Shown here: piece after piece, positions 1 through 13,553 of the stretch
How the letters are laid out: each line of letters begins with the position of its first letter
How positions within the stretch are numbered: the stretch's first letter is position 1
Assembly: GCA_973895155.1 (NCBI GenBank)
Contig: OZ316892.1
Location: forward strand, 15,314,001 to 15,378,000
Reading direction: 5' to 3'
DNA: 64,000 nucleotides
Source: Marsupella aquatica
Taxonomy: Eukaryota > Marchantiophyta
Notes under the pieces: generated by a model
What the model saw: the letters and a program-made list of their open reading frames with translations, nothing else
Told to the model about the DNA's origin: nothing
Database searches by the model: none
Translations under genes and position numbers: made by a program

Positions 1-638
1 GAAGCACTTCAGTTGCAGGACCTTCAATCTTACTTCCTTGCACCAAATGTTGGCTGTTGCATTGACAATAAGCAGAGCCCTTGCCCGAGCCCTTGTAGAC
101 ACAATGGAGGCAGCCCAGTCAGACAATGCAACTTAGGGCAGAATCTAAAATCTCTATTACAATAGAGCTTGGCCCAATTACTTTCGAGTAATGCAGAATC
201 ATGTCAACCCTAAAATGCATTTTATGAAACAATATGTAGCCAGATTGAATCAAATGCTAAACCTCTAAGGGCGAGGTCTGGCCAAACCTTACCGGTCAGC
301 TTGATGACAAACAAAGGTCGAGCAGCAGATGATGACAAATGAAGGTCGAGCGGCGGAATCCTGACAGGCGGAGGAACCATGGACCAGAAATCCAAAATGA
401 GCAAGTGCACACCTAAAACATTGAGAACACACACGAGGAGTCGGACTGAGTGCAGAAGGACAGACAAGTTGATCTGTCAGTGACCATCCACACGAGCATC
501 CGCACAGCCAAATGCCAATGATCAAGCGCACACCCAAAAATGTGAGAGCAAAAGAATCCTGACTGCTGAGAGTGCACACAAAGAAGAGTTGATCTGTCAG
601 ACTGAAGCAAGAAAATGGGAACAAGGAGCGAGCGGAGG
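1..638. other. Intergenic DNA with short local duplications, no gene
   Basis: No open frame here resembles a protein I know. A phrase containing AAGGTCGAGC occurs twice about 30 bases apart near 315 and 345. The phrase GTTGATCTGTCAG occurs near 468 and 588. These look like decayed local duplications. Confidence 0.5.
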
Positions 639-738
639 CGGAGCTGTGAGGGGAGGCTGCGAGCTGCAAGGGGAGGCTGCGAGCTGCGAGGGGAGGCTGC
701 GAGCTGCGAGGGGAGGCTGTGAGTCAAGGTTGCAAGCT
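639..738. repeat. GC-rich minisatellite (GGGGAGGCTGCGAGCTGC-type units)
   Basis: About four to five imperfect copies of an 18-21 bp unit (GGGGAGGCTGCGAGCTGCGA and variants) run in tandem. They leave frames open on both strands, which explains the Gly/Ala/Arg-rich and Pro/Ser-rich frames here; I do not regard those as genes. Confidence 0.75.
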
Positions 739-822
739 GCAAGGGGAGCTACGAGGGGAGGCTGTGGAGGAGCCGGGGCTGCTGATGGGTATTGCAAGGC
801 GCCAATGCATGGCAGAGGCTAG

Positions 823-3800
823 GAGGGGCATGCGGAGGCCTCATCATGAATGACTCCCATTTTATAATTGGGTTTTTTCAGCATGCAAGGGCGCTTCATG
901 GAATCATCATGGTGGACATCATGGAAGCAATTTAAGTTAATATTAAAGTATCCCCTTTGGATTTCAATTATGATCCCCTTACAACTTAGTTGTGCCCTTT
1001 GAGTCACTATACAAATTGAAGGTTCACCGTAGACCATAGGCCCTCACCCTAGCTCTCATTCCTGGTTTATTAGTCACAATAAGGTTTCCAGCTGGAGCAC
1101 CAATTATTAGGCACAATAAGGTTTCCAGTGAGAGCTTAGGCGCAAGGATAATAAAAAAACTAGATAGTCAAAGACAAATTGTTTCATTCTCCAAATGACA
1201 TAATTATTAAAAGGACCAATATAAATCTATATAACCAAACGGAAAATCAAAACCCAGGTTTGAGAGTGCTTCAAACTCAGCCTATTTAAGAAAAGTCAAA
1301 TCTAAGACTCCACTAAACACCTAAGGCCATTCCAAGTGAACCAAACTACCAACATCTAACGGAGCCACTGTGTTTGCATTGCTAGAGGGTGTCCTAATGC
1401 ATAACGGAGCATATCCCTCCACCCTAGGTAGGAAATCTTGACTACTTGAACTTAGATGAACTCTCTTGTAATGCAACAACCAGCTACGCAGTTATATATG
1501 CACGCAAGGCAGGAAATGGACCAGGCAGTCGTTCATGCAAAAACAAAGGGATGTGGAGGTCATCAGACAAGAATATCAAACATCAAGAATACTTTAGTAG
1601 CATTAAACAAATTTATTCAAAAACCCTTAACATCATTCAATCAGGAATATTAAACATCACTCACAAATTCTTAGACACAAATTCAAGAATATGTAACATT
1701 ATTTAGGAATATAAAACATCAAGGGTGAGTGATGAGGATGGATAGTGAGTTGATAGTTGTGTGGTGGAGGTTGGGGTTTAAACCCTAAACCCTAAACTTC
1801 ATATGAAAAATCACTCCACCCACATCTACAACTACAATAAGTGATGCTGCCATTTTCCGTCCTTTGTCCCATTCTAATATGTGCTTGAAACTAACCCTCA
1901 GGCCCTGACCCTAAACCAGAAACCTTTGACTATGACTTATACAAAATAGAATTTTAAACATAACCTAAACACTGGTCTATGACTCATAAAAATTGTTAAC
2001 CATCAATCCAGTGTTACCATTTTTGATCCATGAATAGGTAGCTAGTCAGAGTCGGAGTACACTTCGCTACTGTTACATTTACCAAGGTAACATACGAAAC
2101 ATTTCGATTACTATGGAAAAAGGAACATCAAGCCAGGGAACATAAGAAACCCTTTCACTACTATGGATAAAGGAGTTATCAAACTAACTAAGTAAGGAAT
2201 GTAATTAAGAAACCCTTAATTTGGAAAAAGAAACCCGAAAGTAACACCAACTAAGGGAACATAAGTAACCCTTTCATTACTAATGTTGTGCATGCATATA
2301 TTCCACGAATTATAATCAAGTCATTTTTATGGGGGCCGGATAGAGAGAAGAGAAGGAACCAAGGGACCGAGACTTTTTGCAAGATATCTCTTACTACCAC
2401 CATTTAGCCCTTCAGTTATATTGCCAAACATAAGCTGTTGTGTTAGTCTTTGAATGTGACCCAGAATCATGTGAACTTTGTGAGGTCTCTTTAAAATGTG
2501 GTTGTAAGTTATAGTTTTATGAATTATTAATATTCTCGTTGAAACATAAAAGACCAGTTAATAATTTTTTGAGTATGCATCTTCCTAGGCAACCCAAATA
2601 TTAATGTAATAAACTCCTCAACCATGATCTCATATCTCACCCCATTTAAAAGACTGAGGGTCTAAACCCTAAACCCTTGCAAGACTTGAACTTCATATGA
2701 CCCTAAACCCTAAACCCTTGCAAGACTTAAACTTCATATGATCATTGTCTTAGGGTTGAATATTATGTGTAGTTACTTAGTAGTATATAACTGACTGTTA
2801 CCTCAACCCCTACATGTATGTTGCTATGACGCCAAAAGACAAATCAAATAATGGAATAATATCAAGAGAACAAAACATTACCCCTAAGTTGGTGGACTCT
2901 CTAAACTTAGGGTTATTGGGAACATTTTCAGGTCAACACAATGGCCTTTTATCTATAATTAGTACTTTGGCCAATGTACAGAAGTTACTACTGCCCAAAT
3001 CCCCCCAAACCCACCTGCCATAAACCCATAAATCACGAGGGACCTTAGTGTAGTAGGAATACATGACAATGTAAATTTAATATGCATGCATGTGTACCAA
3101 TAAATTAGTAGTCCACACACTACCTAAGTTACCACTTCTTCGTTAACCTATAATGTTTGGGCCCGTGTGATTCTATTTGCCCCATTTCTTGTAAATTGTA
3201 TCTTTTACAATCATTCTCCAATCATCATGTGTAACTCTAAACCCTAAACCCTAAGCTTGCAAGTGTCTTTTGTCAATAAAAGGTGTCGTACGCATACACA
3301 TTGCTACACAACATACATTGTTTATCACACATATCCAAGCATAGTCACAATCCAACGACACAAACATAAGAGAATGAACTACAAATGGAACCCATGTCCA
3401 TACATGCCCAAAACCCACAATAATCTTCTTCAATAGTGCAAATCGAACAACGATCGATGCCAATCCAACAACGATCCCGTCCGACGCGATCACATATGTA
3501 TGTCAAGCCCAATGCACCTTGTGCTTCAAGGAATCCACGTTACATGCACACAACCTGGTCAGCAACACCATAGCACCAACTCAAACTAAACACTAAGTTC
3601 TCATATAGCACACACACACAAAACCTCTCTATCTAGATAGTACAATACACTATATTTATTACCACAGACATTAAATGGTGTGACAAAGGAGACCAGAAAG
3701 TTGAGTTTCTTGAACTTAATTACCGTCCCCAAACACTTCACATAGTTTTGTGATACCTCAATAATAAAATAATGGGATGTGTAGCTAGATGTGAGTATTG

Positions 3801-6500
3801 TCAACCAGGAATTGTAGAATTTCCTTAAATAACTAGTACTAAGTTAGTTCTAGCTATTTCTTACTTCTCTTTGTAACTTTGAGAAGACATTCAAGATTGA
3901 AGTTGAGGGTTAATTATCAATCAATGTGTCAAATGACAGACAATGCTATAGGCAAATTAAACCTTGTAAGATCTAATGACCCCTTGGAGCTACCGTAAGC
4001 TAAAAACTAAATATTAATATAGAACCTAAACTCAGTCTAATACTGTGCAAGCCTTGTCTGACATCATGTAGTGACACTTCAAGCCAACATTTCCAACAAC
4101 CAGCGAGATGACCTCAGACACAATGAAATTGGAAAAACTCTCCCAGTGGATATAGCATGCTCATCCTGGAACATGCTTGATATTTTGTCTTGTAGTGATA
4201 TGTAAGTGGATAAAATACTAGAGTAAAAAGAATACATATTAAGTGTGAGTGGGGATAATGTAAACAGAGCACATGCAAAGAAAAGCACATAGTGAGAGAT
4301 CACTTAAATGTACACTCAAGTGCTATGACACAAAGGTGCTACAATGTGTGCACTTATTAATTCAATGTGCTTTATTAATGACACTCAATTCAATAAAAAC
4401 AATAAACTTAGGGAATAAAGTCATGAGGGGAACTTAAAACATCATGTGTTTACACTAATTTATTTAGAGTCATTTCTCTCTCTCATAAGAAGATTTAAAA
4501 ACTTTGTTCAAGTGATAGAATTTAAAGTCATTGGTTAATCTAAGATGCCAAAATTAAAGGGTCCAAAGGGTCATAAAAATCTATATGATACAAAGGATGC
4601 CCCTTGATTAGGCACATTGAAATGAAAATACATTACACAAAAATTCTTAAGGAGACAAAATCTCAAACATGGCTGTATAGCATGCTCATCCTGGATATGG
4701 GCTGGTGACAATTAGATCTTACAATTTTCGACGGCGTTGCAACAAACACAATTGTGACCACCAATTGTGTCATTCATGTTTGTCGCAGAAAGTGCTGACA
4801 TGTGCAACCATGTGCCATGAATTTTTCAATGGACAGACTGGTCATGGGAGTCCGTAATAACTTTTTGCGCACCTGGCTTGAAAGACAAAAAGTGCTACCC
4901 TAAGAAATAAATCCTTCGCCTTCTTCCAAACTAAGAGTTACTTACATTATTTGAGTTTAAATATATCTGACTTCATTATTTACCTGCCAGGAATATTATG
5001 ATGGGATTATTAATTACCCTTCATTGGCATTATCATTATTTAGCAGGGGTGTTAACTAAATAATCCTAAGTTTCAGTTCAGAATAATATATTATTGGAGT
5101 GGATTACTTCAATTTGCCCTTTTTAAATTTTTTTATTAATTTATTTGTCATTGATTCATGTATTTTGATTCTAGCTTGTTTTACGTTGACTCAATTGAAG
5201 GTATAATTGTTCTCTCATTGATTTAATTTTTTAACCTATTTTTGTTTGCAATTAATTATTCTATTTGAAATAACATTCTCACTGTGAAATTACGTAACTA
5301 ACATCACTCACTTTGGATTATTTTGTTTTTAAATTTCACATTATCTTAGTTTTGATTTTACTCGATCTATATTTTCTATAATTCCAACCATATTGAGTGA
5401 AGCGATAGGAAGAATCTGAGGCAAGGAGGAATTTTGATGATTTGAAAGTTTGTATCGGACAATCATTGCGATCAAGGGGGGGATCGAGGAGTATGAGCTA
5501 GGAAATTTGAATTCAAATTTCCCCCCAAAATTATCTGTGGTACAGAGCCGAGCCGAGCCGAGCCAAAGTGGTTCACATTGTTTCTATTTTCTCCAATCTC
5601 TTGGACTGCCTGAATGTTTTTGTTTCACTCTCTCACATTAGATTCACTACATTGTCAAGTCGGGACGGTTGAGGAGATGCGGAGCTTGAGCTGCAATCGA
5701 CTGGAGTGGGTCACAAGCCTCAGGGTTGTAAGCGCTCTTGAGTCGGGATTGATTGGAGTCGCAAATCAGTTGTTGGAGCGCTCAAGTTGTTTCAAGTGGT
5801 GGGTGTGGTCCTTCCATCAGGAGGGGTTCCAGACAAACAAAGTCATCTATCATTTTGCTCGAGAGCTTCATTGTTGGCGGAGAAGAGATTCAAGAGTTGA
5901 TTGACGTTTGCATTGAGAGCTTCATTGTGATTTAGGAGGAGATTCAAGACTAAGGCAATTGAGGTAAGTTTGTCGTTATGCGACTATTGTTGTTTTCCCA
6001 GTTGTTTCTCTACTTGATGCTTGTTGTAGATGTTAGTTCTCGTTGATTCTCGTTGTAGATGTTGTAGACGTGTCTGTTGTCATTCTTTGAATCATCGAGC
6101 TTGAAGGAGCCAGTAGTCAGTCAATCTTTCTAGCAACAAAACATTCCATCAACTTAAGTAAAAAAACCGACAAGTCTGTTTTTCAATTTTGTGATTTTAA
6201 CCAAATAATCTGAATCTCTTGACTTTCGATGCATAAAGATTGATAAAATGAAGTTATTCCACGAGTATAATAATTCTCTCAACATTGCCATAATTGTCTC
6301 CATTCATTTGAATTCATAGATTATTTGAGTCACTAAAGAGGAGTATTTGGTTTCTAGGACAAAAACCTTTTTGATAATGGTACTCTTTTCCATCCTTTGA
6401 TCCATCCAAAGAGCTAGATGAGCCTTAGTCACAATACAAGATTATCTACAGTTATAGTTAAGGGAAAGTACATAGTGATTGATCAATCTTCATTTTAATG
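823..6500. other. Long AT-rich stretch without a recognisable gene
   Basis: All open frames are short and unlike known proteins. Small features are: a roughly 35-bp duplication with ATAAGGTTTCCAG at about 1,080 and 1,115; degenerate repeats around 2,090-2,280 that share GGAACATAAG and ACCCTTTCA; telomere-type CCCTAAA islands at about 1,778-1,797, 2,661-2,720 and 3,236-3,252; and a short run of GAGCC units at about 5,548-5,568. The 5.4-5.95 kb part is richer in G and C but shows no domain. Confidence 0.45.
2661..2741. repeat. 41-bp tandem duplication containing CCCTAAA telomere-type motifs
   Basis: Two adjacent copies of a unit that begins with CCCTAAACCCTAAACCC and ends with ACTTCATATGA lie side by side with one or two differences. 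A related CCCTAAA plus ACTTCATATGA combination occurs at about 1,778-1,806. The motif matches the plant telomere repeat, but the copies are too few to be a telomere. They may be an interstitial remnant or a family of short dispersed repeats. Confidence 0.7.
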
Positions 6501-6520
6501 GATTTTTGGATCTTTCTGTA

Positions 6521-7025
6521 GAGAAAGAAATGGGCTTGCATCCGAGCTCAATTTTCCAAGCCCAAATGTCCAACTGAAGCCATGTAAGGTGTGATACTTG
6601 GACCGTATATTTGGACTTTAAGCGGAACACTATTCCGTGAGTTTAGTCCCAATTAGATGATATCTGTAGAGATACTCTACATATTAATATGGACTATCTT
6701 TGTGACTTTCTTTAGATTAAGATATCTATGCTTGCGCCAATTTTGATACTAGGTCCATTTTAGCGGAACACTGTTTCATGAATCATATTAATAGTCCCAA
6801 TTAGATGATAGCTTTCAAGATAAAGTCTTTTGTGACTTTTCTTACTAGAGAAATAATGTGGCTTGCGTACAAGCCCAGTTGATACTAGGACAAAACATTT
6901 GGACTTTGAGCACAACACTGTTTCGTGAATCAGATTAGTCCTAATTAGATGGTATCTTCAAAGATAACCCATATATAGAGATAAGCCAAGTAATGATTTT
7001 TGCGGAACAGTGTTCCGTCATGTAA
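6521..7025. repeat. Degenerate tandem repeat, period roughly 100-150 bp
   Basis: A phrase of the form GCGGAACACTGTTCCGTGA (near-palindromic) recurs near 6,621, 6,763, 6,910 and 7,002. The first three copies are followed by AGTCC(C/T)AATTAGATG. GGCTTGC recurs between them. The spacing is uneven, so this is an old diverged array or a set of nested copies of a small element. Confidence 0.6.
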
Positions 7026-7751
7026 TTATTTTGTGTCGATAATACTTGAATTAGTTCAAATACATTTCCATAGTTGAGCATGGTTCCTTTTGGAGAACAT
7101 TTATATTGAAGTTGCTTCTGTTTGTTTTTGTAAAGTTTAATTATATCTGGCCCCCGGAATACTTAACTATGTTTGGGAGAGTTCCTTAGTTAATCCTCGT
7201 CTACTACTCATTTAGGATATAGTATTAATCTGGGTTTGATTTCTCAGGGAGTGATGGTGTCATCAAAGCATTGGATCGTTGTTGGGGAAGAGGTCGGATT
7301 ATGCACCGGAGCTTTGCTAATTGCCAAAGGACTAATCATGAGTGTGGATCCTTTGACGAGGGTAGAGAGTTTTGTTCTTGGATCAAATTGAGTCCTGGTA
7401 AAGGTTGGAAAGGTTGTATCTCAGGATCAATCAGATTGTTTATTCTTCAGGGATGGGTTGTTTGTTCCTTGGGATAAATCTGACTTACTACCTTTAGCGT
7501 CATGTGATGAAAAACGGAATGAAATGGGAAGGGGAGAAGATGATAGTGATGATGACAACGGTGAAGGATGTGGAGGACAAGGTGGAGGAGATGAGATTAT
7601 TATCCAGAAATGTAATTGGAAGGAATTTACAGTGAAGGTTTTTGACGATGAGAATGTCAATTTTGCAATCACGATGGTTAGTACAATTAATCCAGAAGCA
7701 GTGTTACAAGGGACTGTGTGCCCACTTAAAGGTGTCACACATGGCTGTTAG

Positions 7752-8600
7752 TTAATTTTTGAGCTTATTAAGACTTATAGTTACCTCTTTCTATGTAATT
7801 TCAGTGTAGTTGAAGGCTTTAGGCCTTGGTCAACTTTGAACCTAGAAGATTAAGTGAGAAGTTAATAGTGATAGTTTTAAGGTAGAGTAGTATTTTATGA
7901 TATTTTAATCAAATCTTTGTAGGTCATGAAAAACTCTCAAATTTTGATGAGTAGATACATTTTAGATAGAGAAATTTACCCAAGAAAATATCAGACAAAA
8001 CAAACATGTCGTTAGGAAGTTAGAGTCATTTTTGTTTCGCATATTAACACTTTTGTTCTTTGACACTTAGAATAGTTTTCTATTTTTACAACTTTATACT
8101 AAATTAGCATCTTTAGGTATTTTATTGGTAGACTTAGATTAGTCCAAAAATTCTGAGTTTTTTTCAGGTAATAGATTATAGGTAGAGAAAATGCACTGGC
8201 AAAATTTCAGCACAAACAGAGTTCAGGTTAGATTTTTAAAAATCGCAAGGAATAGGCGTCTAGTAGTTTTGCCGCAAAACCACTAGGCCGCTAAGCCGTT
8301 CGGTCGTTTTGTTGCGAGTTAACCAGGGGGGTACTCATGAGTGAAAAGAGGGGTACTCCTAAAGATGGTACTCTCATGTGAATGAGGGTAGTCAAAAGAA
8401 GATGAAAGAAGAGGTAAATGAATCAAATGAGTAAAGAAAGAAATAGAAAATTACTTAGTTGGTGATAAGACTGATTGAGATATGGAGTTAGGTAGGAGTG
8501 AAGACTCCATCAACAATTAATTGATGAGATATGGTAGATTAGGTGGTCATCAATTGCAAGAAATGAAGTGAAGCAATCGTGGCCTGGAAAGACAAGTCGA
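7752..8600. other. AT-rich spacer
   Basis: No coding region, repeat or RNA gene was recognised here. Confidence 0.4.
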
Positions 8601-8618
8601 ATTGGAGAGATAATGTCG

Positions 8619-9236
8619 AATCACAAGTTATCGAAGTCAAAATCGCGGAAAACTCGTGGTAAGAAAAATCAGCGACACCAAATATTTTATGGAGCCACAT
8701 TCGCTTGACCAAATTGTCTGGTATTTTTTGTGGAGGTAGAAGGGAAGTAGGCGCACCTTTTGGAAAATTATGAGCACCAACCAAGGTCTGGTTGGTGAGA
8801 TAAAAATCGGATGTCGGAGGGGGGTCTATAGCTTTCTAGCTTTTGGTACAAATTTGCTTCCGCACCTTCAAGCAAACGAATGTTATTGTAATCAATTGAT
8901 TGGTGGGAAGATGGTGATGGTGATTAGTTGTGAGTGGGAAGCACATGAGAAAGAAGGTGGTAGGTTGGAAGGGAAGGTCGAAATGGAGTTAGAAGTTCCA
9001 CTCACAAGTCGCTGAAGTTGAAATTCCCGGAAACGAATGATAGGAAAAATCAGCGACACCAAATATTTTATGGAGCCACATTCGCTTGACCAAATTGGCT
9101 GATATTTTTTGTGGATGTAGAAGGCGCACCTTCTGGAGCACCAACTGAGGTCTGGTTATGAGCACCAACCGAGGTCTGGTTGGTGAGAGAAAAATCAGAT
9201 TCCGGAAGGGGGTCTGCAGCTTCCAACTTTTCTGCA
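8619..9236. repeat. Direct duplication of a ~235-bp segment
   Basis: The segment at about 8,619-8,850 recurs at about 8,998-9,236. Both copies contain AATCAGCGACACCAAATATT, then ATTCGCTTGACCAAATTG, then GAGGTCTGGTTGGTGAG-like sequence and a GGGGGTCT run, with scattered differences and indels. The second copy contains an extra partial repeat of the GAGCACCAAC(C/T)GAGGTCTGG part. The copies are separated by about 150 bp of unrelated sequence. Minus-strand frames in both copies share a peptide, but it matches no family I know. Confidence 0.75.
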
Positions 9237-10350
9237 CGAAATTTGATTCTATGATTTGAAGCACATGGACAAGGATTGAATGGAAGTAGGAGCTTGATTA
9301 GGAGCTAGTAATAGAGGGGAACACTCAGCCCATGGTGAAGATTGGATTGGAGTGGGTGCAAAGTATTTAAGGATTGTAGTTTCTTGTGTGGAGGGACAAA
9401 TGCTTGGTTGCTTAGTGGAAACTTCACCCACATGGAGTGGAAACTAAGATCAACAAGCATATGATCCCAGAGTTGGATAGTTGTAGAGAAGTGAGGAGAA
9501 GGACCCTGGACAGATGTTCCATTTGTACAAGGAAAATTTATGATGTTACACAAATTCTCTTTTTCTTGCATCCTTCTTTGCTATGACTCCAATTCTGTAG
9601 TGACATGAGAATTGAGCTTTAGAGAGATTGACTACCTGGATATTACCTTGTACCCAATTTGGTTGATTTTCTAGAGGTTTAGTGAGGAGAGAATATTGTG
9701 TTGTGATTTCAGGTTTTCCCTGGTTCGGGCAGTATACCTAGGCAGCGTATTGGCGATTCCTTATGGTGCTTTGGTGTCTCTAGCTGTGGACTTTTGGCAA
9801 AACAATTACAGGTTTTCCCTGGTCATTGTGTTTGGAGTACTTTAGTAAATCTGAAAGTGCAACCTTCTCACCATGTGTGTTTTGCTGTCCTGATTTGGCT
9901 GTTTTGTTGGCCGGAGTTAGTAGACACCCCAATGAGTGACAATCTGAATCTTCAGAGCTGGGAGGTGACAAGAAGTATTGATCTGGTCAAGGGCTGTTGA
10001 AAATTGGGTGCTTGAGATTGGGTGGCAGTCAAGTACAATGGGCTCAGCCCCTAGTTTTGTTCTGCAAACCAATTGATGGTAGGAGGAGTTGATGTGACCC
10101 CAACAATTAACATGGTTTGTTCCAGTGAGCTTTTAGTAGGGTGATTTCTTACAGGTTTTCCCTGGTCACCTTGTGTAAAGAACTTTAGTAATTTGGCACT
10201 CTCATGAGGAGGGGTCCTTGTGGAGAGTTAGGTCTTGTTGTTTTGTCGTTGTAGTCTATTGTTTTGAAGTGGAGAAAACTCTCCAGCCTCTTGGAAGATA
10301 GAGGTGGGGTTTTGTTTGGTTTCTAAAAGGTTTGTTCATCCGTCTTCCGC

Positions 10351-13300
10351 TTGTGGTCCCACCCTAAGCTCTTCCATGGGAACAAACTGGTAGAGATAGC
10401 AATATCTTTGTTTGGGTTAAGTGCTACCCGTGAGTTACCCTCCACGACAGGGACCATACTAGGTGACTCACACGTTGGAATCCTGATTATGGAATTTGTG
10501 GATGGTGCCAGACGAGACCATTTGAGGTATAAGGACTGTCTGGTTCCATGGCCAATCACAAGATTAATTGCTCCTGGTGGGAAGAATTTGGAGTACCATT
10601 TTCTGAATCAGGGGATACATCTGAAAGATGCTTTGAGTGGAAAGAGGTCCTATGTCAGTAAAGTGAGATCCCGGAAGAAGCTCCAAAAGGATGTATCAAA
10701 AAGGGAGAAAACACTTTCTGAGGAAGATATATTACACATTAGTACAAAAACATGTTGTAAGAGGAAATGTTGTCAATACTTTGATCGTGATTTGGGACGC
10801 ATAATCAGGGAGAGATATTTTTGTAAAACATTTCAACAGCGGAAGGAAGAGGAGATCCTTGCTATCCAGAATGCGCTCGACACATCCGAGGGTGAAAGGT
10901 TGCTGGGAATTGAAGGAGTACCAATTTGTTTGGAGGCATGGAAAGTATTGCATGCAAAGAAGAAGACTCAATTTGATATTATGAAGAAGCATGTGAAGAT
11001 GGGCTTGAGGATCTTAGAGCATGGAAATCTTGGAAAGAAAAGGATGTCTGAGAGAGTTTCTCAATCTTTGATGTTGATGAAAATGATCATTGATGAAAGC
11101 GCGGACAATCATCCGGCAAAGCTCAGAACCTTGGAAGACAACTCTTGTGTTGGTCTTCGGGAGTTGCCAACAAGCATTACGTGGGCCGGGAGACTATGAG
11201 AGATAAGGTTAATGATATTAATATTAAGCTTGGCCTTGGTCTCATTTCTCAGCCAACAATGAGTTTTCTTCACCAAAAGTACTTCAAAGAAGTTTTGATT
11301 CACAAGAAGGGAAATAACTTTTCAAAATGCAACACTTGCAGTGAGTTACAACAACGAAGAGCTCGCCTTTCTGGAGGAAAGGAGGAGTTGGAGATTTTTA
11401 GACGAGATGAGAAGGAGCATCATGAAGATCACACTCAGGGCAAGCTTTTATATCATGCGTGGAAGTCGCACTCCGTTGCCCATCCAAAGGAGTCAGTTTG
11501 CATAATCCATGACAAAATGGATCATTGTAAGACAACTCTCCCCAAAATGCCATGGTTTCCAAAAGATTGTGATGGTGCGATACGACTCCCTATCACTGTC
11601 ATTGGAATATTGACACATGGTCATGGCCCAAAAGTTGTAGCCCAATACAATCTTGCTTGTTGGTCACCCAAATCAAATGCAAGTATCGGTTCAATCAACT
11701 CTATCCTCTGGATGTTGGAAAATCCGGAAAATCCAGAACCCATGATGAATTCTCTTCTAGAGGGACCTGACTCAACAAATGTGTTCAACAATCTTTTATG
11801 GGGAAGAAAAGATGTTCTTGAAGAAGACGTTCGCAAAGCATTTATGGAGGAGACTAATTTCATTGCAGATCAAGGTACATATATGTTTTCACAAATTGAT
11901 TTCAACAATTTATAATCATGTGCAAAATTCTTTTGGAATGAATTTATGTTATTTTGTTTTGTCACAAATTTTGAAATGGTGATACTTTTGGTTTTGTCAC
12001 AACTTCTAAAATGTTTCCATGATTTTTGTTTATGCAGCAAAGTCCTCATCAAGGCCAACAGGTGATTGCTTTAGACCACTACCAGGACTCTTAAATTGCA
12101 ACTTGACAATGCTCCAAGTGATAACAAAAACAGGTTTGTTATTGGTTATTTATCACTCTTAACAGCAAGGAAGGTTTTTGAGGAGATTCAGCTTGGCTTC
12201 CTTATGGTTGGACACGGGTATTTACAAATGATAGGAAATAGCAAACAGTAACAGGAAACAGAAACTAGTAACAGGAAAATGAGTGATAATTTTTTTTGAA
12301 TTTTTTTTTTGAATTTTTTTTGGGGGGAAAAATAGGTTTTTTTGTTTTTGCCGAAAACATTTTTTTGCTAGCGCCCAAAGCTAGCCAAAAAATGTTGTCT
12401 GCAATTTTTTTTGGGGAAAATGTGATTTTTTTGAAATATTTTTTCATTGTTATTTTTCTGGTAACAGTAAATTTTTGTTGGTACCAATAAACCTGTTCCC
12501 TGTTTATTGTCACGCATGTCATACCCGTTGGACACACTCATGAAGATGTTGATGCAATGTTTGGAAATTTCTCAGAATCTCTCATGCATAACCCAACGTG
12601 GACATTACCTGATCTCATGAGCTTGTTCATGAAAGCAAGAACACCCAGTCATGTTCCACATTTTGTACAAGAGGTACTAGACTTTAAAGGATATGTTGAG
12701 CCTTTTCTGTTAAGGGGTCCAGATACATTGGTGGGGCATGGAAAGCCTCGTCTATTTCGATTCTACGTTCGAGATGATGGGATGCCATGCTTTCAGTACA
12801 AGCCGAAGTCAAATGATGATGTGCCTTGGCTTCCCAATGAAGGTATTGAAATGTGGTCATGGAGAGAAGATGGTTTTCCAGACCTTCCCATTGGAATGCC
12901 AAAGAGACTACCTATGACAGAGATTAGCATGTTGGCTGATGTGCATCAAGGGATACAAAAGCATTTAAAGTTCTTTGAATTGATTGGGGCCAGAAGTGAG
13001 ACGGATGAATTAAGAGAGTCCTGGGATGATCTCATTCAGAAGACCATTCTAGCCACGTTGGAAGTAGAGGTTGTGCAATACCGACTTGAAGACGGAAGAA
13101 AACTTGAAGGCCGGATTTTGGCCAAAAACAAACTGGAGGGACAATGTTCCCATCACTTTTCGCAATGTTGCATGTGAGTTGGATGAAAGAGAAGACTACG
13201 TTGGACCTATGAAGAATAGGCCTCGTGAAGCCTTTCAACCAAGAGTAGATATTGTGAAGGGTCATTTTATCTTGCAGCGACCAGCAACAGAGGATGAAGA

Positions 13301-13553
13301 TAATTACCCTGTTCATTTGGGAAGAGTAGTGAGTGACATGGAAGAAGGAGACTTCAATGTTGAGAACAAGCTTGAACATGTGTGTTTGGTTGAGTGGTTT
13401 CAACCACATATGGGCAAAAGCGAAGTTGAACAAAAGGAAAGATGGAAAGATTGTTGGACTAAAAAATGGGAACGCGACAAACGAGGATATCCAGAGCCAC
13501 AAAGAATAAGTGTCCAACACTGTATTATAGTGCTACAAGGCTCGGAACACTAA
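10351..13553 (+). pseudogene. Broken transposon-derived gene, DUF7869-like
   Basis: Three plus-strand coding blocks read as one protein: about 10,351-11,140, 11,145-11,915 (different frame) and 12,090-13,553. Recognisable parts are a Cys-rich block (CKRKCCQYF), a C-x2-C motif (KCNTCSEL), a DKMDHCKTTLP motif, and the core DNAPSDNKNRF followed by FLMVGH. In this superfamily that core continues as HTHED(V/I)D. The C-terminal part (13.1-13.55 kb) contains LEHVCLVEWFQP. The family, DUF7869-type proteins of plant and animal transposons, is recognised by motif only. Damage includes a frameshift near 11,140, another near 13,080, and an insertion at 12,216-12,526 that splits VGH from THEDVD. Part of the 11.9-12.1 kb gap may be an intron. 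The true start is unknown; ATG 10,351 opens the frame but its first ~70 residues are unrecognised. Confidence 0.6.
12216..12526. mobile_element. 311-bp non-autonomous TIR element (MITE) with foldback core
   Basis: The element begins GGGTAT and ends ATACCC, with further imperfect inverted similarity inside (AACAGTAACAGG against CCTGTTCCCTG). It is flanked by the 9-bp direct repeat GTTGGACAC at 12,207-12,215 and 12,527-12,535. Its centre holds an inverted repeat (AACATTTTTTTGCTAGC against GCTAGCCAAAAAATGTT) in a T-rich context. Precise removal with one flank restores the frame of the host ORF across VGH/THEDVD. A 9-bp duplication suits Mutator-like elements; if only 8 bp are counted, hAT is possible. 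It codes for nothing. Confidence 0.8.

Noticed and set aside
1778-3252. CCCTAAA strings as a telomere or telomere junction
   Set aside because: Only two or three units each, scattered among unique sequence.
7271-7751. Possible alkenal-reductase-like remnant (SVDP..., GKVV..., FVPWDKSDLLP) followed by an acidic ORF
   Set aside because: The resemblance rests on a few short strings, in frames that change, with no nucleotide-binding motif.
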